Positions 44,101 through 57,405 are shown, counted from the stretch's first letter. The stretch is 64,000 bases of DNA from Adineta ricciae (GCA_905250025.1 CAJNOJ010000142.1:43523-107522), one strand, 5' to 3'. Notes: generated by a model not told the origin, from the sequence alone. Made by a program: numbers and translations.

Positions 44101-44697
44101 TAAGATGATATATGTGCCCCATGAAACTGAAAACTTATTTGGACAACATTCTATGACGCTTGTTCACAGCTCTCATATAGTGGCTCTCAGTAGCTTATAC
44201 TTTTTAACTAATTTAACAGTGGACTTACAAACCTGCAATCCATTTATTTATATATCTACATAATACATAGTGGCCCACGCTGAGTGTCAGGATGCCTCTC
44301 ATAGCTAAACTTTAACTATATAAATTTTGTTGAGTGACAACGCATCGTATTTTATGAAGAAGCCTGAATCATTCTGGTGCATCCATGCTTATGTAACTAA
44401 TATGACTTTATCTGTCCTGCTGTCGAGACCTGAAAGTCATTTATTGATTTCAATCAGTGTATTCCAAAATATTTCATATTCATTTTCCTATAAACAATCA
44501 TTACCCATTTGTACATACGATTATCGGACATTCGCTTCCAATTTTATAGATAACCAACATTATCACGTTTATCCTCTCTCTCTTGATCACAAGTGCCTAT
44601 TTATTTTTGTTTTTACTTTGAGATCTTATAAAATAACAATCGCTTGCATCACAAGTGTTGAAACTGCTCGATATACGAACGAACACATAAGTAAACA
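41189..44697. other. Gene-poor 3.5-kb stretch
   Basis: No gene is supported on either strand. Short open frames (for example 42424-42612, 43059-43421) lack recognisable content. Segments near 41.4-41.6, 41.9-42.5 and 43.7-44.1 kb are richer in GC and differ in texture from their surroundings, so old mobile-element remnants are possible, but no transposase or reverse transcriptase was seen. Confidence 0.4.
41405..41600. repeat. GC-rich island of degenerate GGAAC-TGCAGGAAAG direct and inverted repeats
   Basis: GGAACTTGCAGGAAAG (41431), GGAACCTGCAGGAAAG (41461) and GGAACATGGAAG (41491) recur about every 30 bases. Inverted versions (TTTCCTGTGG, TTTCCAGCAGGAACC) follow at 41555-41580. CCGGAAA and TTTCCGG motifs pair across the centre. 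Overlapping frames are open on both strands, as expected for low-stop GC-rich repeats. Confidence 0.5.
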
Positions 44698-47600
44698 ATG
44701 GAATCTGATATGAACGAGGTATGACACGTTTATTTCTACGTAAATAAAGTCTTCGTAGAAAATCTGAAACAAAAATATAAAGTGCTTTTACGTGTAAGTG
44801 TGTAAACATTGCCGTTAGTGTTTCTATCAGTTACATTATTGCGTTATCTTGAAGACGTTAGTTACCAATACTTACCATAGTCCTTATTTAAAGTTTGAAT
44901 GATTTTCGAACTGGTACACACTAATTAATCTAACTTTTCTCGCTAAACAAGTGTAATAGCAAGATAAGTAATTTGTTATTAATTTTTCAGCTTGAATATT
45001 TGCTAAGAAGACGAAACGTGCACAGCAATCGCGACAAGCAAGAATTATGCGCGGTAAGAAAAGTTGATGTTGAAGAGAAGCATGTCGCAGCAAAGTCCAA
45101 CGATAATGCACGGAACAATGGACAAAAACAAATGAAAAAAGAAGAAGATGAGAAGAAAAGTGATTCACCAAATATTTTGGTTGAAATTCAATCGAACTCG
45201 AACAATGTAGAAACAGGCAATGATAAACACGAGATAATTGAAATGGAGACTATTAAACAAACAAACATCGATTCAAAGACAAATAATCAACGAATGGTAG
45301 ATATTGGTATTCTGCATCAAAATCAGCAATGTACTACAAATGCTATAGCTGATATCGCCCCAAGTTCTGATCCTATATTGGAATATGCTGCAGAGCCTTT
45401 ATTGCCACTTGTTAAAGCATGTGCTCCACTTTCCGATATTATTCATGATATAGCATTCTATGTTGAGTTGGCGCTAAAGGAAACTCCAGAAAAACCACCC
45501 GACGGACTAACGGTCGATGAAAGTGCTGCGATTCGTCTTTATACCATTGAATGGTCAGGAGGACATCGAAGTCTCTATTCAATGCTTAATTTTACTCTTA
45601 AGAACGCGAGCCGTGAAAATCTTCGACCTTATTTCAAGTACATGAAATTGTTCATAACTGCTCTTGTTAAATTGCCATGTGTTCCACCCGTAACTGTTTG
45701 GCGAGGAGTGACTAAAGATTTGAGTGCAGAATTTCCTCCAGGTACTCCAGTCACATGGTGGGCATTTTCATCATGCACAACGGAACTAACTGTACTTGAG
45801 AACAACATGTATTTGGGTAATGAGGGTAGTAGAACATTATTTTCTGTAGAAGCCATTAATGGCCGAACAGTGCGTGAACATTCGCATTTTGTTACTGAAG
45901 ATGAGCTTCTTCTCTTACCTGGTACTCATATGATCGTCCAATCGCAATTTAGTCCAGCTTCTGATCTTCATATTATTCATTTGAAACAGGTGATACCTGA
46001 TGAAGTGTTATTGGAACCACCATTTGAAGGTAACATAAAGATTTTTAATGGTTTGCTTCAAACTAATAGTATGTCTGCATTTAGGTGCATGTCTTTATCC
46101 AAAAATCGAGTAAGTGTAGCGGCTTTTTTTTGTCTAACTGTGTTTGTGACGAATCGTTTCGTTAAATTTATAAGACGTCCATGGTATCGGAAAAAAAGAT
46201 TTGCCATTCCAATTTGTTTGCTAAGTCTTCTGGTAATTGCCGCAGTGGCCATCGGGGCAGTTCTGGGAACAAAATCTAGCCGCAACATACTAGGTATGCT
46301 TTTCAAAATATCTTTAATTCGAAAGTGATTAACAACTTGTTCCACAAAACTTAGATCATGATGAGGGTGTCATTTGTGTACTTTTCTTCTCTTCGTTTCT
46401 TCCAAAACTATCTCAAATAGGCTTTCATTTACGACGAAGCACTCATGAGTTAAGAATTATCATCAGTAATAAAACAAGGAGCGCTCATTAGAAAATTCCG
46501 AAATATAAAGCGTTCTCTTGTATAACATATGCAGAATTGCATACGTGTTAGTCATGCATATTTTCCGATAGCTGAAGACGCAGTTTCGAGTTACATTTAG
46601 CTCACATTAACATAAGATGCACTACAGTGACTACGCGAATAGGTCATAGAAACTTATTGCCTACTTTAACTGATAGCAAGTCGTTCGATATTCAGAATAA
46701 CTTCATCTAACATCATTTTTCTGATTATTTACTGTTTTTAGTTTTACCTCACAGAGAGATTAAGTATAGGTCATAAGTTTCGTTCATCAGAATCAACACA
46801 TTGTTCGACGCATATCTAATATGTCGTAAACTTTATCTCTTTTTTTGCAGGCCCAACTTGTAACGACGGCGTAAAAAATGGCGATGAGACTGATGTGGAT
46901 TGTGGTGGATCTTGTGCAGTACAAAAGAAATGTGCCGATTTGAAACGTTGTCTTAATTCCTATGATTGCATCAGCAGTGTTTGTACGGTGAACCTTTGTC
47001 AAGGTGAGTAAATTGATCTATCGTTTCAAGAGTTTGAATCGCTTCATTTCAGTGCCTACTTGCAATGATGGCGTCACGAATGGCAATGAAACTGATGCAG
47101 ACTGTGGTGGACCATGTTTACCCGTAAAACAATGTCATGACGGATTAAGATGTAGTAATGCATCAGATTGCGTTAGCAGTGTCTGTACATCAGGTTTTTG
47201 CCAAGGTGAGTGATAATCATTTGTAATGGCAAATATTTCAGGTTTTCTGCTCTAGTTTCTACATGTAACGATGGTGTCAGGAATGGAGATGAGACCGGCA
47301 TAGACTGTGGTGGATCCTGCGCATCGCAAAAGAAATGTGCCGATTACATAGGTTGTTTTAATTCCTTGGACTGCATCAACGGCATCTGTACAGCGAACCT
47401 TTGTCAAGGTGAGTAAATTGATCTGTTGCTTCAAGAGTTCGAATCATTTCATTTCAGTGCCTACGTGCAACGATGGTGTTATGAACGGAAATGAAACTGA
47501 TGTAGACTGTGGTGGACCATGCTTGCCCGCGAAACAGTGTCGTGACGGATTAAGATGCAGTAATGCATCAGATTGCGTTAGCAGTGTCTGTACATCAGGT

Positions 47601-50600
47601 TTTTGCCAAGGTGAGTGATAATCATTTGTAATGGCAAATATTTCAGGTTTTCTGCTCTAGTTCCTACATGTAATGATGGTGTCAAAAACGGAGATGAGAT
47701 AGACATAGACTGTGGTGGATCATGTCTTCCAGGTAAACAATGTGTTGATGGATCGAGATGTAAAACTACATCCGACTGTATCAGCACCGTGTGTATATTC
47801 AATAGTTGCCAAGGTGAGCAGCGTTACCTATAATGTAACGAATTCGAATGTTTATACTTCAGTACCCACTTGCAACGATCATGTCAAAAACGGAGATGAA
47901 ATTGATGTAGACTGTGGTGGATCATGTCTACCGGCAAAACAATGTGGAGATGGATTGAAATGTAATAATGCATCAGACTGCATTAGTGGCGTCTGTATTT
48001 CAAGTGTTTGTCAAGGTGAGTGAAGTCAGTTAGCCAGAATAAACGCAATCATAGAGGTATTATACTTATAACTTTAAACAACTACTTTTAGATCTATTCT
48101 TAAATATAAAAGAAAATGCTCTTTAGTTTCTATTCGAAGGGAGAAACAGTGCCATGTTACAGAACGATAATGTATTTCTGCTTAGTTGAAATTCTGAGTC
48201 TTCTTGATATTTCTAGACTGATCAACCGGAAGTTGAATTTCTCAGGCCGTTTTAATCATAACTAAATTCATATTTCTTTTTTGAACTTGAAATTCATTTT
48301 AAATTGGAAAATGATTCATGAGCTTGTATAAACGATATTCCAGGAATACCAGTACGAAATTGCGAAAGAGTTTCTACTTTATGAAAAATAAACTATTGAC
48401 GTTCATGTTCCGGTTTCATGCAGAAAACCAAAGCTGAAATTCTATTATTCAGAACATCAATCACTTTTTTGAAAGTCTGAAATTCGATGAAAGAATAATA
48501 AAAATTTCAAAATGCTAAAGGTATTTGAAAATCGTTTTTTTATAAAATTGACTTTAGAAAAAAGGTGATCTTTTGAATCTGAACAGGTATCTCATTATGT
48601 TTAAATTTCAAATGTTTCTGCAGAATAGCTCAGAGCTTGATGAGTCAAAAGAACTGGTTACTTCGTATGTGACGAATTTTATTATTGTTGTTATAGTTCC
48701 TAATTGTAACGATGGTGTCGCGAATGGAAACGAAACTGACATAGACTGCGGTGGTAGCTGTCATTCTATTAAAAAATGTAATGATGGAGAAAAATGCAAC
48801 GGTGTGTTAGACTGCAATAGTGGTGTGTGTACATCAAATATTTGCCAAAGTGAGTGTAATTATTTGTAATATTAATATTTGAACTTCTCTCTTATAGCTC
48901 CTACTTGTAATGATAGTGTCAAGAATGGAAACGAAACTGGTATTGATTGCGGCGGGTGGTGTGCATCGCAAAATAAATGCGTCGATAATGCAGTGTGTCG
49001 AAATCCCGACGATTGTATCAGTGGCGTCTGTAAATCAGATATATGTCAAAGTAATTATAGTACTTTGCCATATAAACTTTCTCTTTTTGAGTATCGTAGT
49101 TCCCACTTGCAACGACGGCGTCATGAATGGAAATGAGGGTGACGTGGATTGCGGAGCGGTATGTCTGCCACTTAAACCTTGTACAGATTTATCAAGATGT
49201 AGAATTGGTTTCGACTGCAAAAGCGGTGTTTGCACATCTAATCTTTGTCAAAGTATGTATGATTATCTATAATATGAGTTGTATCGCCCTGTGCATCCTA
49301 GTTCCTACTTGCAACGACGGCGTCAAAAATGCAGATGAGACTGATATCGACTGTGGTGGATCGTGTGTGCCGAATAAACGATGTGGTGAGCTCTTGAAAT
49401 GTATTAATCCATCCGATTGTAAAAGTGGTATCTGCATCTCAAATGTATGTCAAGGTAAGTTTAATGCTGAGCAACATGACGAGTACAATTAACATAAGTG
49501 TTGCCGGTATCGCTCTTACGTACTACTTTCATAGGGGATGTATGATAAGTTTTTTATTAGGATAAAGCGCATCTAAAATAGGATTTATTGTTATGGAATT
49601 GTAGGATTAACTAAGATATTTAATGCCAACGTTAGGACCTTTTTGAAAAATCTTCCTAATCTATCAAATAGAAAAATGCGTTAAAATTAATTTATTAAAT
49701 ACTTTAACATAGCTCAGCAAGTTTTACACAAAAATCGCATGTATTAATTTCTTACTCCGTTTTCCGAGATAAAAAGATCAATAAACCACTTGAAATTGTC
49801 TTAAAAAATGCAGTTTCCCATGGTAAGAAAGAAGTGTCTTTTATTACTACTATTTTCATCAACGAAAACGTTTCGCATTGCAACCAACATGTAGAGCTTA
49901 AAAATATCTCCTCAAATAAACATATAAAGAAAAGATTTTCCTGGGAAAATCGAGTAATAATTACCTAGAACGAAAAAGTGAACATTTCAGCGTGTTGTGC
50001 GTGATTTATTAATCTTCTTGTATTACAAGATTGGTTTTCAAAAAACTTCTCACGCTCTATGGAACCATGTAAACATGTCAAATGAATAAGTTTAAAATTT
50101 TTTACCGTGCCTTTCCATTTGGTATTATACATATTATTTGAAACTATAGAGTAACTTTCTTTGAACAACATATATGGTGGATTAAAAATCGAAAGTTAGA
50201 AAATAAATTCCTGCTTCTGTAACTGGATGCAGCAACTCAATGGCCATATTATTGCTCATGAAGACAAATACAGCAGCCTTTTTGTCTCCTTTAGTCTCCT
50301 ATACATGGTAAAAAATGAGTATAGAATAATAAATCCTACAGAAGGTTTTCCTAACCTCATGTGACCTTTTATTTATCGTCTAATATAATGAACCCTTTTA
50401 TAAACTCTGTTTCTCTATCAACCATATGAAAGATAATATATACGTTCCATTTGTATAAACGCTATAGGGTATATCATTAATAGTGAAGCTACAGGCGGTT
50501 TATCATACCAAACGATATATGAAAGGATTCATGAGGTTAAGAAACCACTTTGAAAGGTTCATTATTTAGTACGCATCTTTTTCCTGTGAAGAGCCCAGCG

Positions 50601-53600
50601 CTTTAAATAGATGTAAAAAAATATTCTGTCTCCAGTAACTGCTCTCCTATCCTTTTACCTCACCAAACATGTTAAAACATTCACGATTTCGCAGCTATAC
50701 CATTTTCATTTTGATTCTTCAAAAATATTTCACTTAACTAATTTTCTAAACTTAAACCGAGCTATCAAGACTCTCCATCAACAACCGATATGAAACGCCA
50801 TCATTTCTTATTAAGAGACAAACGAAGATATGTAATATACAGTTTTCTATTTGGATGTAGAAAAACCAATTCCCTTATCTGCACTTCCAATCACATACCC
50901 TTTGCAAAAACTCTTAGTTCATAAACCAGTATAACGAACGTTCTTACTCATATAACAAGGAGGCACAATATAAAATAAAACTTCCGAGAAGTTACAAAGC
51001 GTTTACATTAAACGCTATTCCAACACACCTTTTCCATAAAACGCTCACCATTCTTTTCCTTGCAACAAGTGTGACCTTTCCTACCAGTGCATTCCCTTTT
51101 CGAGAATTAAACAAACAAACCTCACACTTTCCAAACACTACTTCCTCGATCATAGAATTACTCAAAACACCCCCATTTCACAGACCATCAAAATCATAAA
51201 TTAAACCTTTCTATTAAACTCTTCTCCAACAGGATGGACAATTACTAGTAGCATGTCTGCTCCAAGAACCAAACACGCAGCAACCATATTAACGAATGGA
51301 AAGGTCTTAGTTACTGGTGGATATGATAATACTTATTCTACTCTAAATAGTGCTCAGTTGTATGATCCAACATTAAATACTTGGACATCTATTAGTAACA
51401 TGAGTACTGCACGATTCGACCACACAGCAACAGTATTAAAAAATGGAAAAATATTAGTTACTGGTGGTTCAGGCACTTATGGTGGTACCCCGAACAGAGC
51501 TGAGTTATATGATCCAATATTCAATACTTGGACACCTGTCGCTGACATGAATTCTGAAAGATCTGTTCACACAGCAACCCTATTAACAAATGGAAAAGTG
51601 TTAGTTGCTGGTGGTACAGTCCCTGATGGTACCCACGGCAGTGCAGAGTTATATGATCCAAGGTTCAATACTTGGACACCTACCGCCGACATGAATTCTG
51701 CACGGTTAGGTCACACAGCAACCATATTAACGAACGGAAAAGTGTTGGTTACTGGTGGATATGACACTGATGGTTCTCTGAACAGTGCTGAGTTATATGA
51801 TCCAATATTCGATACATGGACACCTATCAGCAACATGAATTCTGCACGATCTGCTCACACAGCAACCATACTAACAAATGGAAAAGTGTTAGTTACTGGC
51901 GGGTCTGATGGTGCTAAACCACTCAACACTGCTCAGTTATATGATCCAGCATTCGATACCTGGACGCCTATCAGTAACATGAATACTGCACGATCGGCTC
52001 ACACAGCAACTCTATTAACAAATGGAAAAGTGTTAGTTACTGGTGGATATGATGGTGCTAAACCACTCAGCAGTGTCCAGTTGTATGATCCAATATTCAA
52101 TACTTGGACAACTATCAGTGACATGAATACTGCACGATCCGCTCATACAGCAACCATGTTAACGAATGGAAAAGTGTTAGTTACTGGTGGTACAGGCGGT
52201 GTTGGTCCTTTGAGTAGTGCTGCGTTGTATGATACAACACTGAGCGCTTGGACACCTATCAGTAACACAAACACTGCACGATACCATCACACAGCAACTA
52301 TGTTAACAAATGGAAAAGTATTAATTACTGGTGGTTCAGGCACTTATGACAACCAGAACAGTACTGAGTTATATGATCCAATATTGGACACTTGGACACC
52401 TGTCGCTGACATGAATTCTGGACGATCTTCTCACACAGCAACCCTATTAAGAAATGGAAAACTGTTAGTTGCTGGTGGTTCAGGCGCTGATGGCACCCAG
52501 AACAGTGCTGAGTTATATGATCCGACGTTCAACACTTGGACACCCACCGCTGACATGAATTCTGACCGTTCATCTCACACAGCAACCCTGTTAACAAATG
52601 GGAAAGTGTTAGTTACTGGTGGATATAGCAGTATTGGTTCTACGACAAGCGCTGAGTTGTATGATCCATCATCCAATACTTGGACACCTACCGCTGACAT
52701 GAATACTGACCGTTCATCTCACACAGCAACCATATTAACAAATGGAAAAGTGTTAGTTACTGGAGGTTCAGGCACTTTTCATCTTCTGAACGATGCTGAG
52801 TTATATGATCCAGCATTAAATATTTGGACACCAGTCACTAGCATGAATTGTGCACGAAAATCTCACGCGGCAACAATATTAACCAATGGAAAAGTATTAG
52901 TTACTGGTGGAGAGGACATTACTAGTTCTCTGAACTGCGCTGAGTTGTATGATCCAAGATTCAATACTTGGACACTTGTCAGTAACATGAATTCTGCACG
53001 ATCTTCTCACAGAGCAATCATACTAACAAATGGAAAAGTGTTAGTTATTGGTGGTTCAGGTGCTGCAGGTCTTCTGAACAGTGCTGAGTTATATGATCCA
53101 ACATTCAATACTTGGGCACCTATCAGTAACTTGAATTCTGCACGATGGTTTCACACCGCAACCATATTGATAAATGGAAAAGTGTTAGTGACTGGCGGAC
53201 ATGGTGTTGCTAAGCCGCTGAACAGTGCTGAGTTGTATGATGCAACATTGAGCACCTGGATACCTATCACTAACATAAACACTGCACGATACTATCACAC
53301 AGCAACTATGTTAACAAGTGGAAAAGTGTTAGTTACTGGTGGATATGACGGTGGCACTTCTGTGAACAGTGCCCAGTTGTTTGATCCGACATTAAATACT
53401 CGAACACCTGCCGCTAATATGAATTGTGCACGAAGATCTCACACGGCAACAATATTAACAAATGGGAAAGTGCTGGTTACTGGTGGATTTGACAACGGTG
53501 CTTCTCTGAACAGTGCTGAGTTGTATGATCCAATATTCGATGCTTGGACACCTGCCGCTAACATGAATAACGCACGATCCGCTCATACAGCAACCATATT

Positions 53601-55266
53601 AACAAATGGGAAAGTCTTAGTAACTGGTGGATATGGTGGTATTGGTTTTAGTAGCAGCGCTGAGTTGTATGATCCATCATCCAATACTTGGACACCTATC
53701 AGTGATATGAATACTACACGATCTGCTCACACAGCAACCACATTAACAAATGGAAAAGTGTTAGTTACTGGCGGTTCAGGCATTGGTGGTACCCGGGACA
53801 GTGCTGAACTATATGATCCGGGATTAAGTATATGGACACCGGCTACTGACATGGATTGTGCACGATCTTCTCACACAGCAACCATATTAACGAATGGAAA
53901 AGTATTGGTTACTGGTGGATATGACACTGGTGGTTCTCTGAACTGTGCTGAGGTGTATGATCAGGCATCAAATACTTGGACACTTATTAGTAGCATGAAT
54001 ACTGCGCGATCTTCTCACGCGGCAACCATAGTAACTAATGGGAAAGTCTTAGTAACTGGTGGATATGACACTGCTGGTTCTCTGAACAGTGCTGAGTTAT
54101 ATGATCCAACATTCAATACTTGGACACTTGTCAGTAACATGAGTTTTGCCCGATCTTTTCACACGGCAACCATATTAATAAATGGAAAAGTGTTAGTTAC
54201 TGATGGATATGCTAATGGTGCTTCTCTGGATAGAGCTGAGGTATATGATGCATTATTAAATACTTGGACACCTATCCGTAACACGAATACTGGACGATAC
54301 TATCACACAGCAACTATATTAACAAATGGAAAAGTGTTAGTTACTGGTGGATATGATGGTATTGCTTCTTTGAACAGTGCTCAATTGTTTGATCCAACGT
54401 TAAATACTTGGATACCTACGAGTAACATGAGTACTGCACGATACTCTCACACAGCAACCATGTTAATAAACGGAAAGGTGCTAGTTGCTGGTGGATATGC
54501 CAATGGTGCTTCGCTGAACAGTAGTGAGTTGTATGATCCAGCATTAAATACTTGGACACCTATCAGTAACATGAATAATGCACGATCTTCTCACACGGCA
54601 ACCGTATTAACCGATGGAAAGGTGTTAGTTAGTGGCGGTTTTAACAATGCTAGTTTTCTCAGAACTGCTGAGTTTTACGATACGGTGTGGAATAATTGGA
54701 CAACTATAAATAGCATGAAATGGTCTCGAGGATTCCACACAGCGAACGTTTTACAGAATGGAAAGATCTTAGTTGCAGGCGGATATGACGGAAGTGACTT
54801 TTTAGCCAGCGTTGAAATATATGATCCGTTGGTGGACAGTTGGTTACCTATGGGTAGTATGTTGGCGAAGCGTGGATATCACACAGGAATCGTTTTAGGG
54901 AACGGCAAGGTGCTATATGCGGGTGGATTCAATGGCAATAATTCTTTGGTTAGTGCGGAAATATATGACGTGACGTGGAATAACTGGACAAGCACTGGTA
55001 GCATGAATGTTGCGCGATACTCTCACACAGCAACTATGTTAACAAATGGGAAAGTGTTAGTTGTTGGCGGATATACCGGAAGGCAGGCTGTAAATAGTGC
55101 TGAGTTGTACGATCCATTACTGAATATCTGGCCAACTATCAGTGCCATGAATTCCGCGAGATACTTTCATACAGCAACCATGTTAGCCGATAGAAATGTG
55201 TTAGTTACGGGCGGTTATAATGGCAATGATTTGGTGATCAATGCGGAATATTATTTGTGGACATAA
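44698..55266 (+). CDS. Receptor-like arginine ADP-ribosyltransferase: ART, membrane span, 10 Cys modules, 28 kelch motifs
   Basis: Inferred exons are 44698-44718, 44991-46029, 46085-46109, 46175-46293, ten of 153 bp (46851-49454) and 51233-55266. They sum to 6768 nt in frame (2255 residues). There is no signal peptide. Residues 8-150 are charged. The ART domain (about 165-350) has the R-S-ExE triad: Arg245 in VWRGV, Ser267 in AFSSCT, Glu310/Glu312 in EDELLLLPG. A strongly basic PWYRKKR precedes a single span (about 371-395), so the ART should face the cytosol and the rest outside. Ten 51-residue modules with eight Cys (C-x13-C-x3-C-x5-C-x5-C-x5-C-x4-C-x4-C, usually CNDGVKNG..TD.DCGG) follow. 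Then 28 kelch motifs of 48 residues fill 919-2255. Known ARTs modify arginines using NAD; target unknown. Exon 1 is the least certain part. Confidence 0.78.
46851..49454 (+). repeat. Ten tandem 153-bp exons encoding eight-Cys modules
   Basis: Exons 46851-47003, 47053-47205, 47256-47408, 47458-47610, 47661-47813, 47863-48015, 48697-48849, 48898-49050, 49100-49252 and 49302-49454 are all 153 bp, all phase 1 at both ends. Introns are about 49 bp, except 681 bp between the sixth and seventh. The introns after exons 1 and 3 are near-identical, as are those after exons 2 and 4, showing a recent two-exon (405-bp) duplication. Confidence 0.85.
49455..51232 (+). other. 1.78-kb intron before the kelch exon
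   Basis: By far the longest intron in the window. Bases 50344-50394 and 50497-50546 form an imperfect inverted repeat (GGTTT-C-TAACCTCATG type arms). The last 600 bases are strikingly poor in G on the coding strand. No open frame of note. Confidence 0.55.
51253..55263 (+). repeat. 28 tandem 144-bp kelch motifs with a seven-motif super-period
   Basis: Each unit follows the pattern M-N-x-A-R-x-x-HTATxLTNGKVLVTGG, then a variable loop, then a SAELYDPxxNTWTP block. Motifs spaced by seven share private features: 7/14/21 (TLS or LLN before W), 8/15/22 (NTARYHH / YYH), 10/17 (SAELYDPSSNTW), 11/18 (NIWTP / SIWTP), 12/19 (N- or D-CAR plus LNCAE), 14/21 (ILINGKVL), 16/23 (NGASLNS) and 17/24 (MNNARS). 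The last motif is incomplete. Motifs 24-28 are the most diverged. Confidence 0.85.
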
Positions 55267-57405
55267 ACATCATGAGATATTTTTTCCCACTTCGAAAAAG
55301 AAAATGTATTCTAGAGCTGGTCGTGAGATTTTTTAATTATATATCAATACTACTTATATTGCTCTGTTCGTTCATTGCTTTGGAAGGGCTGATGGCGTAA
55401 CTGAATATTATGAAAGGATGTGGTGCATCTTTCGAAGATGTGATCTAACTGTCGAATTTGAACGTTCAGTCATTAGTTTAGCTCTTAGGTCCAAATTACT
55501 TCAAGTGTAGTATATAGTATGCTCTATGTGCGACTAGTTACAGAGTCGAACTTTTACGAACGCAGTTTATATATGCGTTTGAAGTAAAAAAAGCAACTAC
55601 CAAGTGTTAGCCTAGAATAAATAGAGTGAGACTGAACGTGAATGCGTTCAGTATTTTGCAAAGTTTAGATGATTTTTGGACAAATTCAATGATTATCAGA
55701 TTCGGTGACTAGCACGATTACTGTATTTTATTCTGGAAAAAGAGGAAAGTTGCATTTTTATTCATTCAGAAGCAGTTGGATTAGTCCTTTTATGTTGTAT
55801 TTTATTGAGTTGCTTCGTACACTTTTTGGCTTGTCGCCGTCATACGGATCGTACGAGTAGATCAGGATTGTTTCTATTAACGATAATGAGTGCCGTATAA
55901 ATTGCTAGAGTTTGACGAAAAAGATCGTTGCACATGCAGTGAATGTGTTTTTTTGTAATCGTCTACTCGGTTCTCACATGTGTAATGAATAATCAAATAA
56001 TTATCCCATTTGGATGATTTCTCCTGAGCCATTATTGTAGTAGTTTGTGGTATTTGAGACTTGTGTTTGAAATGCAACTTTTGTAAGTGTAACTTGTTTC
56101 ATTAGGTTCCGACATACAGTTTCGAAATCGTTTTTTGTCGTCGATGGTGTATGCCAATATGTTTTAAGTTTGTTCTCCGCAGAGATCTTTTGAACTCAGT
56201 GTGGATGAAACGGGGGTGAGGAGCTAAAAGTTTTGCAAAAGTAGAGGATTACAACTAATTCACATATGAAAGTTATCCATTGAACAGTAACTTTAGTTTG
56301 ATGGATTTTCTTTCTTCTTCGAATAATGCTAGTGTTGACAAATATTGAACGGCTCATAAAAGCGCGGAACTTATGAGATTCCTGAAGGCAGGTTTTCGAC
56401 GATGATACTGAATATTCAGATAGATTGAACAGTTCTCTTCAGTACCACATTATACTAGATTTCTGCAGTCTTAAGTTCATGAATACACAGAAAATGACTG
56501 AGCCTTCAAAACCTGCAATAGAACTGGTTTGATGTTCCTCAGGAAACATGTTTCTAGACTTTGTTTACATTTCTGAAAACTAAAAAATTCAGAAAAAAAA
56601 ACTTCTAAATGAGTTCCACGCTTTTTCTTTTCATTTTTCTATATACGAAAATACACCATAGGTGTTCCAAGAAAATGCTCGAAAACTCGGAGTTCTGTGG
56701 TAAGAGTACTTCATTTTGTTTAACCAAAAATGTTTTCCAGTCGCGATCAGCTTTTTGAACAAAAAAATCGAAAAGAAAGGTCTTTTCAAAAAGTGGCTGA
56801 GTTCTCATGGATTCACCCAAAGTTAAAATTTTGTAAATGGCCGCAAAATTTTTGCCCAATATAATATAATGTATCTTTTTGCTTGGGTTGAGAATGAAAT
56901 AGTCTCTCGACATTTACTTATGCTGCCGATGTGTGCTAAGTCAGTCATGTCCTCTACGCCAATATTAACTTTGCGTTGTTTCTTCACTCAAAAGAAAAAA
57001 ACAAAATTCTTCAATTCTTTCCAAACAATTCCCTTCACTCTGACTATAGTTGCTTGTTTATCTGCGTATATACATTACACACTTATGTGCTGTAATATTT
57101 TGTTGTGGTTCGTATGACTATTTGTCTTTACAAAACATTATCTCTTCCCTATGAAAACAACGCAACGATCTATGCGTTTGCACTCCGTATGTATTGTTTC
57201 ATTGTGGATTCTCAATGAGATACGACTTCTCCTCTTACGCGTTTCGTAATTTGACTGCTTTCTAGAAAATACTTCTTTTTTTACCTATGTCAATATGTGT
57301 CAATATCTTATCTTTACAAAACGAATACTGTAGTTGGAAAAAGCCAATGGACATTATTGCATATAATAGGATTCTCTTCCGAGATTTAATCATAACAACA
57401 GAATC
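55267..57405. other. Intergenic 2.1 kb, no gene seen
   Basis: AT-rich with no supported coding frame. The longest, 56605-56913 on the minus strand, has no recognisable motif. This holds the 3' flank of the ART-kelch gene and the 5' flank of the next gene. Confidence 0.4.

Noticed and set aside
44973-44990. Start of the ART protein within the open frame at 44973
   Set aside because: That position is TTG and lies in the intron before a good AG acceptor; an ATG exon at 44698-44718 with a GTATGA donor joins in frame instead.
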